Assembly: GCA_039809105.1 (NCBI GenBank)
Contig: JBDHUJ010000053.1
Coordinates: 1-7,598, forward strand
DNA length: 7,598 nt
Reading direction: 5' to 3'
Source: JBDHUJ01 sp039809105
GTDB taxonomy: Bacteria; Patescibacteriota; Saccharimonadia; Saccharimonadales; UBA4665
Shown here: positions 1 through 3,993 of the stretch, piece after piece
Layout: the number at the start of each line of letters is the position of its first letter
Numbering within the stretch: the first letter of the stretch is position 1
Program-made: the position numbers and the translations under genes
Notes under the pieces: generated by a model
Seen by the model: the letters and a program-made list of their open reading frames with translations, nothing else
What the model was told of the DNA's origin: nothing
Database searches by the model: none

Positions 1-32
1 GACGGTTGAGCATGAGTGCTGTTTTTTTTCAT
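1..32 (-). CDS. start of a leftward gene, partial (product unknown)
   Basis: Only the first ten codons lie in the window: ATG at 32 reading leftward gives MKKNSTHAQP. The start is supported by an AAGGG Shine-Dalgarno-like run five bases upstream (in 37-42) and a TATACT -10 candidate at 61-66, which would give a leader of about 20 bases. The lysine-rich N-terminus could open a signal peptide or a cytosolic protein; nothing more can be said. It reads in the same direction as the glycosyltransferase gene but is separated from it by a structured element, so it is probably a separate transcript. An A-rich start like this can also arise by chance, hence the moderate confidence. Confidence 0.42.
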   Translation of the reverse strand, partial: MKKNSTHAQP

Positions 33-60
33 GAAGCCCTTTTTGTTACGTTATCCCCAT

Positions 61-74
61 AGTATACGGTATAC
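61..74 (-). promoter_or_regulatory. candidate -10 inside a GTATAC repeat, for the gene starting at 32
   Basis: On the minus strand TATACT (61-66) matches five of six bases of the -10 consensus. It overlaps two copies of the palindrome GTATAC (62-67 and 69-74) separated by one base, making a 13-bp symmetric site. A good -35 is not visible at 17 bp. The symmetry could be a repressor site over the promoter or chance. Confidence 0.3.
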
Positions 75-123
75 GCGCTGTGCGAGGCGGGGCTTAAGTT
101 AACGGCAGTGAGCTTTAGGGGAT

Positions 124-201
124 GGGAGATTCTTTTCGAATTCACTTCGAAAAGAATTGGGAAGGGCGAGCCCTTCCCTGAGACTACAGCGAGCCCCTCC
201 C
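124..201 (-). repeat. structured 3'-end element, copy 1 (possible terminator or REP-like element)
   Basis: Read on the minus strand, this starts about ten bases after the glycosyltransferase stop codon. It contains an outer stem GGGAG/CTCCC (197-201 with 124-128). Inside is a hairpin GGGAAGGGC/GCCCTTCCC (159-167 with 170-178). Next is a core hairpin with 12-bp perfect arms (129-140 and 146-157) around a five-base loop that reads GTGAA in the gene direction. The same architecture and the identical 13-base core CGAAGTGAATTCG recur after mscL (3763-3822). There is no U-tract after the core hairpin, so a classical intrinsic terminator is not certain; an mRNA 3'-end stabiliser or dispersed repeat fits as well. 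Confidence 0.7.
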
Positions 202-211
202 TTTTAAATAG

Positions 212-1822
212 TTAAATACTCTTCTTGCCGGTGTCGCTGACGACGGCCTTGGCAGTCACCGCAAAGCTGGAGTTGTACCGCCGGAACATCAGACGCGTCT
301 GCGAGTACAGCGCGGCAAACGAGTTATAGACGATGGTGGTCACCGGCAGGTACACCCACTGCAGCACCATCCAAAGCGTCCGATGGTGCTTGTAGCGCGC
401 CGGCTTGGGCGGCAATGTCTTTAGCGACAGGAACAGCGTGGCACAAGCCGCGACCAGCGCCACCCGCTGGATATTACTGACGATTATCGGCAGTTCATTG
501 GCGGCATAGCTCTGCGGATGGAACAACGCCGGGATGAAACCACCGAACAGTATCAGCAGCGGCCCGACCGCCCAGGTGACGTGCCCTTCTAGCAGACGCC
601 AGGCTTTGGCAAACAGGTCGAGCTTCGGCACTTTGTTCTTATGGAAGAAACCCTTGTCGACCACATAGGCGACGTCGGAAGCGCCATATGTCCAGCGGCT
701 GAGCTGCACGAACTGTGCCTTGAGCGTTTTGCGGTACGTTTCGCTTAGCACAGCGTCCTGGCAGATAGGCACATACAGCGGCAACACCCGGTACCGGCCA
801 TCAAAGGCGAAGTACGAGCGCCAGAACTGATGGCCGTCTTCCACTACCGTGCGTACGCTCCAGAAGTCAGTTTCTATGAGTGCCGCCATGGGCTGAGCGT
901 GCGACGAGAAGTTGCGTAGTGCGTGGTGCCGCAACGAAACCACCAGGTTGAACAGCGAGTTACCAGTGGCTAGCACACGCATCGGCGCCGGGGCGTCCCA
1001 GATGTTGTTGGTGTAGAGCGACACCGGCTGGTAGCTGGCGTGCACCGGGTCGGGCGCAGCGCAGTAGGTGTAGCTGAGCACGCTCAGGTATTGCTTGTCC
1101 GGACGGTTGTCGGCGTCCAGAGTCGTCACCAGCACGCGGTTCGGGTCTATGCCCTTTTTTTCGAGGTATGCTTGCAGCTTTCGGCCGGCGTACGTTACGT
1201 TGCCGCCCTTGCCTATCAGTTCGCCGGGGATATCCGGCGGATGCTTGACGGCGAAGGCATCCATGAACCGGTCTTTGTACTCGCGCACGAGCGACTCTGC
1301 CCGCTCCTCTGTTTCGGCACCAGCCCGGCCTTCGTAGGCCAGCACGAAGATAACCTGCTTCATAGTGAAGTCGCTCGCCAATATCGACTCGATGGTCGGC
1401 TGTAACACCTCCCTAGTCTCTTTGTATGTCGCCACGATGATAGCATGAATAACCTCGCTCGGCTGCACAATGGGCGGCTGGACGGTATGGTTCCGCCGCA
1501 CGGCGCCGGTGTGCCACTTGGGGCGCTTGGCGTGCGGGCTGACCTCGCCGGTTTCCAGTTCCCGTACCATCTGGCCCCAGGGCATCTTCTGATGCGCCCG
1601 CATGGTGTAGTAGCCCTGCATGGCACGGACTGCCCCGGCAGCACCGCGTGCGAAGTTGATTAGCAGATACACCAGCACGAACACGGCCGCCAGCGTCACG
1701 TTTATAAACGCCAGTATGAACGGCAGTGCCAACATGAACCAGCTGATGGTACCGGGCAGGATTTCAAAGAAGCGGTAGCGGCCGTGGCGGTCTTTTTCGT
1801 AGGGAATCTCTATGTTCTTCAT
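212..1822 (-). CDS. family 2 glycosyltransferase, membrane-bound processive type
   Basis: This 536-residue integral membrane protein likely transfers sugars from nucleotide-sugar donors at the cytosolic face, possibly extruding a polysaccharide as cellulose and hyaluronan synthases do. Two helices lie near the N-terminus (about 26-60), then a cytosolic GT-A domain (about 123-385), then three helices (about 411-433, 448-468, 484-507). Visible catalytic motifs are the DxD metal site in TLDADNRPD (D236, D238), the ED pair in TVVEDG (E328, D329, general base) and QLSRW (Q373-W377), the QxxRW signature of processive GT2 enzymes. The ATG at 1822 lies three bases after the stop of the upstream 119-residue gene, and no strong Shine-Dalgarno site is seen there, so translational coupling is likely. 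I see no PilZ domain, so c-di-GMP control is not suggested. The sugar and product cannot be told from sequence; a non-processive envelope glycosyltransferase is the alternative. Confidence 0.9.
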   Translation of the reverse strand: MKNIEIPYEKDRHGRYRFFEILPGTISWFMLALPFILAFINVTLAAVFVLVYLLINFARGAAGAVRAMQGYYTMRAHQKMPWGQMVRELETGEVSPHAKRPKWHTGAVRRNHTVQPPIVQPSEVIHAIIVATYKETREVLQPTIESILASDFTMKQVIFVLAYEGRAGAETEERAESLVREYKDRFMDAFAVKHPPDIPGELIGKGGNVTYAGRKLQAYLEKKGIDPNRVLVTTLDADNRPDKQYLSVLSYTYCAAPDPVHASYQPVSLYTNNIWDAPAPMRVLATGNSLFNLVVSLRHHALRNFSSHAQPMAALIETDFWSVRTVVEDGHQFWRSYFAFDGRYRVLPLYVPICQDAVLSETYRKTLKAQFVQLSRWTYGASDVAYVVDKGFFHKNKVPKLDLFAKAWRLLEGHVTWAVGPLLILFGGFIPALFHPQSYAANELPIIVSNIQRVALVAACATLFLSLKTLPPKPARYKHHRTLWMVLQWVYLPVTTIVYNSFAALYSQTRLMFRRYNSSFAVTAKAVVSDTGKKSI

Positions 1823-1825
1823 GGC

Positions 1826-2185
1826 TTACCGCAGGAGATGCAACGCGTTGGCGACCACTATCAGAAACAGCAGCAGTGTCATCGTCAGGCCTAGGACAGC
1901 CAGCGAAAGCTCACGCTTGAGCCGGTAGGTACGGTAGCTGAGTACCATGCTGATAGTAAAAACCATCAGCGCAAAGACTATGAAGCTGACAATATCGCGG
2001 GTAGTGCCTGTTTTGTACGCATTGATGCCGAGCGACGGACGGTACCAGACTATAAAGCTGCCGGAGCCCTGCGCCGAACCGATGTTCAGCAGCACGACCG
2101 TCGTAGCCGCCAGCGTCAAAAAAGTGTTGCCGCTTACCAGCAGCAGTGCTGTCCTATCCTGAAAAAAATGTTTCTTAGAAGTCAT
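1826..2185 (-). CDS. small three-helix membrane protein, function unknown
   Basis: The 119-residue product has predicted membrane helices at about 12-35, 64-85 and 93-117. The N-terminus is basic (MTSKKHFF) and the TM2-TM3 linker (RTYRLKRE) is very basic. By the positive-inside rule, the N-terminus is cytosolic, residues 36-63 face outward and the C-terminus faces outward. The outer loop contains WYRPSLGINAYKTG, which looks like a conserved patch more than a random linker. I do not recognise the family. It is the first gene of a unit with the glycosyltransferase three bases downstream, so an accessory role in that enzyme's assembly or in export of its product is a reasonable inference. The ATG at 2185 is the first start in the frame and sits 13 bases after an extended -10, with no Shine-Dalgarno site. 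Confidence 0.8.
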   Translation of the reverse strand: MTSKKHFFQDRTALLLVSGNTFLTLAATTVVLLNIGSAQGSGSFIVWYRPSLGINAYKTGTTRDIVSFIVFALMVFTISMVLSYRTYRLKRELSLAVLGLTMTLLLFLIVVANALHLLR

Positions 2186-2198
2186 AAACTCAGTACTT

Positions 2199-2207
2199 AT
2201 TGTAGCA
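2199..2207 (-). promoter_or_regulatory. extended -10 promoter for the membrane protein/glycosyltransferase unit
   Basis: Minus-strand TGCTACAAT is an extended -10 (TGn plus TACAAT, five of six). No good -35 is seen at normal spacing, which extended -10 promoters tolerate. Transcription would start near 2192, giving a leader of about seven bases or fewer and no room for a Shine-Dalgarno site, so a leaderless or near-leaderless mRNA is implied. Confidence 0.5.
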
Positions 2208-2294
2208 GAAGAGCATGTCTCTGACCCAACCTGACTTTCGTAGCCATAAGACGACTTGCCTTATCGTACCGGCCCGTCCGTCCTACCGGCCAGG

Positions 2295-2594
2295 CTAGAA
2301 CAGGTTCTTATAGTCTCTCGCACCGTGGACAATACGATGGATATAGACCGTGCGTCCATCGATAACGTAAAAAATAAGGTAGTTGTCCAGTACCAAGTAA
2401 CGATATCCTAGCCGTTTCAAGCCAACCTCTTGGGGCAAATGACCGGCCTGCGGGCTAGTAGCCAGCACTGCTAGCTTTTGGTTGAATCTGTCGAGAAGTT
2501 TGCCAGCCACATTCGGACGGTCGGCTGCGACGTATGAGATTATAGCGGTAAGGTCTTTCTCTGCGAGTCCGAGCAGCCGGACTTCATGCCGCAT
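2295..2594 (-). CDS. ParE/RelE-family toxin of a type II toxin-antitoxin pair
   Basis: This small basic protein (99 residues) belongs to the RelE/ParE fold. Members either cut mRNA on the ribosome (RelE) or poison DNA gyrase (ParE). Diagnostic features are the helical hairpin at the N-terminus, SPQAGHLP (47-54), the YRYLVLDNYLIFYVID strand pair (64-79) and the C-terminal VYIHRIVHGARDY (83-95), matching the family signature of a final beta strand followed by H-x-x-R-D. The sequence resembles ParE slightly more than RelE, but the target cannot be assigned safely. A GTG at 2603 would add three residues; I prefer ATG at 2594 because GGTGAG lies a few bases upstream of it. The start overlaps the end of the antitoxin gene by 11 bases, the usual coupling for such operons, ensuring antitoxin is made first. 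Confidence 0.9.
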   Translation of the reverse strand: MRHEVRLLGLAEKDLTAIISYVAADRPNVAGKLLDRFNQKLAVLATSPQAGHLPQEVGLKRLGYRYLVLDNYLIFYVIDGRTVYIHRIVHGARDYKNLF

Positions 2595-2862
2595 GCTGCT
2601 CACCGAGCATACTCCTCAGGTCGCCCACTACATCACCCAAGCTACGGCCTTTGTCACCGTTCGCATAGTCCGCCTGTGCGGCGGCAAGCTTCTCCATCAG
2701 GTTGACCTGCAGTTGCAACTGGCCGTACTGCGCCATGGACATAACGACCATGTCACCTTCACCGTTGCGGGTTATGAAGACGGGCTCGTTAGTGTTGTGA
2801 ACGATATCAGAGATTGTATTGGATTTATTCCGCAAATCAGAGATTGGTTTGATTATTGGCAT
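2584..2862 (-). CDS. Phd/YefM-family antitoxin
   Basis: The 92-residue protein has the Phd/YefM architecture. An N-terminal DNA-binding and dimerisation domain (PIIKPISDLRNKSNTISDIV) is followed by the hallmark EPVFITRNGEGDMVVMSMAQY (26-46). The C-terminal helix (about 50-92) would wrap the toxin. It should neutralise the downstream ParE/RelE toxin and repress its own operon, as family members do. The ATG at 2862 is fixed by a strong GGAGG Shine-Dalgarno site (2867-2871) four bases upstream. A perfect 13-bp inverted repeat (2869-2903) covering the -10 is the obvious operator. The first gene of the pair is the antitoxin, the usual order for phd/yefM systems. It ends in TGA, evidence that TGA is a stop codon in this genome. 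Confidence 0.93.
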   Translation of the reverse strand: MPIIKPISDLRNKSNTISDIVHNTNEPVFITRNGEGDMVVMSMAQYGQLQLQVNLMEKLAAAQADYANGDKGRSLGDVVGDLRSMLGEQHAA

Positions 2863-2868
2863 ACTTCC

Positions 2869-2903
2869 TCCATATCATTATAGTATCACGATAATGATAT
2901 GGA
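2869..2903 (-). promoter_or_regulatory. toxin-antitoxin operator and -10 (13-bp inverted repeat)
   Basis: TCCATATCATTAT (2869-2881) and its exact reverse complement (2891-2903) are separated by nine bases. The left arm overlaps a perfect minus-strand TATAAT (2877-2882) and abuts the antitoxin Shine-Dalgarno site. A TTCCAT -35 candidate lies 16 bp upstream at 2899-2904. Binding of the antitoxin dimer or the toxin-antitoxin complex here would block RNA polymerase, the standard autoregulation of Phd/YefM operons. Transcription would begin near 2870, giving a leader of about eight bases. Confidence 0.75.
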
Positions 2904-2928
2904 ACAAAAACTCTACTGCATCTATCTG

Positions 2929-3003
2929 TGGTGCGGGTGAGGAGAGTCGAACTCCTGTCTCAACCTTGGGAAGGTCATATAATAGCCGTTATACGACACC
3001 CGC
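2929..3003 (-). tRNA. tRNA-Gly (anticodon CCC)
   Basis: All arms fold: acceptor GCGGGTG/CACCCGC, a D-arm (GTATAACGGCTATTAT) very close to bacterial tRNA-Gly, anticodon stem TGACC/GGTTG with two G-U pairs, loop TTCCCAA with anticodon CCC (reads GGG), and T-arm AGGAG-TTCGACT-CTCCT. The discriminator is A and the 3' CCA is encoded (2929-2931). It lies downstream of tRNA-Thr on the same strand, and may be part of that transcript or have its own weak promoter. No clear terminator separates it from the toxin-antitoxin operon. Confidence 0.95.
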
Positions 3004-3076
3004 TCGCCGAGACGAGCAATTAGCATATAGCATTTATCGTGTAGCAATGGCTGTCAGCTTCGCTGAATAAATACTC

Positions 3077-3093
3077 AAAAGCCGAAGGCTTTT
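3077..3093. repeat. triloop hairpin between the two tRNA genes
   Basis: AAAAGCC and GGCTTTT form seven perfect pairs around a GAA (plus) or TTC (minus) loop. The A/T ends give short T-runs on both strands, so it may be a weak bidirectional terminator or a processing structure between the tRNAs. A smaller relative, TCAGC-TTC-GCTGA, sits 11 bases away at 3054-3066. Confidence 0.5.
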
Positions 3094-3100
3094 GTCAGAC

Positions 3101-3135
3101 ATTGAAAATTGTAAATTGCTAATTGGTAATTGCTT
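3101..3135. repeat. five tandem 7-bp units, ATTGNNN
   Basis: ATTG recurs exactly every seven bases at 3101, 3108, 3115, 3122 and 3129, with variable triplets AAA, TAA, CTA, GTA and CTT between. On the minus strand this is NNNCAAT. It lies in the spacer between two tRNA genes, with hairpins on either side. Function unknown; it could be a degenerate microsatellite or an array of protein-binding sites. Confidence 0.75.
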
Positions 3136-3149
3136 TGCCGTAGGCAAAG
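3133..3149. repeat. triloop hairpin just downstream of tRNA-Thr
   Basis: CTTTGCC and GGCAAAG pair perfectly over seven bases around GTA (plus) or TAC (minus). It starts one base past the 3' CCA of tRNA-Thr. It lacks a U-tract in the minus direction, so a 3'-end maturation or anti-exonuclease structure fits better than a terminator. Confidence 0.5.
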
Positions 3150-3150
3150 A

Positions 3151-3226
3151 TGGAGCCATCTAGGAGATTCGAACTCCTGACCTGCGCGTTACGAATGCGC
3201 TGCTCTACCAACTGAGCTAAGATGGC
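3151..3226 (-). tRNA. tRNA-Thr (anticodon CGT)
   Basis: The gene folds as acceptor GCCATCT/AGATGGC, D-arm GCTC-AGTTGGTA-GAGC, anticodon stem GCGCA/CGCGC with loop TTCGTAA (anticodon CGT, reads ACG), and T-arm AGGAG-TTCGAAT-CTCCT. The discriminator is T and the CCA is encoded (3151-3153). The innermost anticodon-stem pair is A31-C39, a mismatch where A-U is expected. A strong promoter lies directly upstream (3238-3267). The T-arm differs from that of the neighbouring tRNA-Gly at only one of 17 positions. Confidence 0.96.
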
Positions 3227-3237
3227 ACGTCCGCATC

Positions 3238-3267
3238 ATTATACAAGCTCCCCGCCCCTTCTTTCAA
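3238..3267 (-). promoter_or_regulatory. sigma70-type promoter of tRNA-Thr
   Basis: On the minus strand TTGAAA (3262-3267) and TATAAT (3238-3243) are separated by 18 bp, five of six and six of six matches to consensus. Initiation would fall near 3231, about five bases upstream of the mature tRNA. This is the best promoter in the window and probably drives both tRNAs. Confidence 0.75.
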
Positions 3268-3291
3268 ACAGATATGTCAGTGCGGTACAAT
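3263..3291 (+). promoter_or_regulatory. promoter of mscL
   Basis: TTCAAA (3263-3268, four of six) and TACAAT (3286-3291, five of six) are 17 bp apart, giving a start near 3298 and a leader of about 18 bases that contains AAGGAG (3305-3310). The -35 hexamer shares five bases with the -35 of the divergent tRNA-Thr promoter. Confidence 0.6.
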
Positions 3292-3315
3292 GAAGCGAGC
3301 CAATAAGGAGTTGTT

Positions 3316-3762
3316 ATGAAGAACGTCATGAAAGATTTTAGGAAATTTATACTGCGCGGGAATGTCGTCGACCTGGCGGTAGGTGTCGTAATAGGTGGCG
3401 CGTTCGGCGCGGTTGTGACTTCCCTGGTCCGGGATATCATCCAGCCGTTCATAAACGGCATAACGGGCGGTTCCAGCGCCGTCCAAGGCGTCGCGCACTT
3501 CACGGTCTTCGGTCATCACTTCATCTTCCCGTGGGGGGATTTCGTGACCGCTGTCATTTCGTTCCTGCTCATAGCTACTGTGGTGTTTTTCTTCGTCGTA
3601 CAACCGGTCAACAAACTGATGTCTCACCTGAAGCCGAGCGACGACGTCGAAAAACCAGCCGAGCGCGAATGCCCCGAGTGCTTGAGCGCCATCCCCGCCG
3701 CCGCCAGCCGCTGCAAATTCTGCACGGCGGTAAGCGCTCCCAACAAAACCGCAAAAAAATAA
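3316..3762 (+). CDS. mscL: large-conductance mechanosensitive channel with C-terminal zinc ribbon
   Basis: MscL forms a homopentamer in the inner membrane that opens a wide pore under membrane tension, releasing solutes on osmotic downshock. The 148-residue product shows the family signature at the N-terminus, MKDFRKFILRGNVVDLAVGVVIGGAFGAVVTSLVRDIIQP split over the amphipathic N-helix and the glycine-rich TM1 (about 17-43). A periplasmic loop (about 45-72) precedes TM2 (about 74-97). The usual C-terminal helical bundle is replaced by a linker and CPEC (119-122) and CKFC (133-136), a CxxC-10-CxxC zinc-ribbon pattern on the cytosolic side. The start is fixed by AAGGAG five bases upstream. Five of its ten isoleucine codons are ATA. 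It has its own promoter and is followed directly by a structured 3' element. The family assignment is very secure; metal binding is inferred from the cysteines. Confidence 0.97.
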   Translation: MKNVMKDFRKFILRGNVVDLAVGVVIGGAFGAVVTSLVRDIIQPFINGITGGSSAVQGVAHFTVFGHHFIFPWGDFVTAVISFLLIATVVFFFVVQPVNKLMSHLKPSDDVEKPAERECPECLSAIPAAASRCKFCTAVSAPNKTAKK

Positions 3763-3822
3763 AGGAGGGGCTTGCCCCCAGACGTATCCCGAAGTGAATT
3801 CGGGATACGTCTTACTCCTCCT
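3763..3822 (+). repeat. structured 3'-end element, copy 2 (possible mscL terminator)
   Basis: It begins at the base after the mscL stop. The outer stem is AGGAGG/CCTCCT (3763-3768 with 3817-3822). Inside are a GGGG-CTTG-CCCC mini-hairpin (3767-3778) and a core hairpin with 14-bp perfect arms (3780-3793 and 3799-3812) and a GTGAA loop. The core CGAAGTGAATTCG is identical to copy 1, whereas the rest of the stem differs yet still pairs. No U-tract follows, so it may stabilise the 3' end, act with the terminator at 3945-3980, or be a dispersed repeat. Confidence 0.75.
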
Positions 3823-3842
3823 AAAGCTCGGCTACCGCCTCG

Positions 3843-3884
3843 TGCACCCCGCGCATCTGTGAGACAACCGATGCGCGGGCTGCA
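3843..3884. repeat. long GC-rich hairpin between convergent genes
   Basis: CCCGCGCATC (3848-3857) pairs perfectly with 3870-3879 around a 12-base loop. TGCA/TGCA (3843-3846 with 3881-3884) extends the stem past a single C-C mismatch. There is no U-tract in either direction. The flanking 3823-3944 interval has no convincing gene. A roughly 14-base direct repeat (3920-3933 and 3934-3948, CTCTGCCCT plus a variable tail) follows. Confidence 0.5.
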
Positions 3885-3944
3885 TTAGGGTTAATAGATT
3901 ACCGATGGCGAACTCTGCTCTCTGCCCTGACAACTCTGCCCTAA

Positions 3945-3980
3945 ACAAAAAATCCCGCTGGAGACAGCGGGATTTTTTGT
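3945..3980. terminator. bidirectional rho-independent terminator between mscL and the cohesin/dockerin gene
   Basis: Sixteen-base perfect arms (3945-3960 and 3965-3980) enclose the tetraloop GAGA. The GC core is TCCCGCTG/CAGCGGGA, flanked by six A and six T. In the minus direction the hairpin ends in TTTTTTGTTTAG, and in the plus direction in TTTTTTGTGG. It starts 14 bases after the stop of the leftward gene at 3994 and should end that transcript. It can also stop rightward readthrough from mscL. Confidence 0.93.
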
Positions 3981-3993
3981 GGTCGGCAGTTGC

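Noticed and set aside
2267..2291. Direct repeat TACCGGCC (2267-2274 and 2284-2291) between the toxin and the membrane protein gene
   Set aside because: Only eight bases, two copies, no further symmetry or gene link; chance is an adequate explanation.
2595..2603. GTG at 2603 as the toxin start
   Set aside because: GGTGAG is placed correctly for the ATG at 2594, which also gives the common short overlap with the antitoxin gene.
2819..3070. Plus-strand 83-residue frame across the tRNA-Gly gene
   Set aside because: It runs antisense through a complete tRNA and the toxin-antitoxin operator; no coding signal is visible.
3101..3135. Heptamer array as a CRISPR
   Set aside because: Units of seven bases with three-base variable parts are far too short, and there are no cas genes nearby.
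3264..3627. Minus-strand open frames across mscL and its promoter
   Set aside because: They overlap the secure mscL gene and a pair of good promoters, and have no ribosome site or domain.
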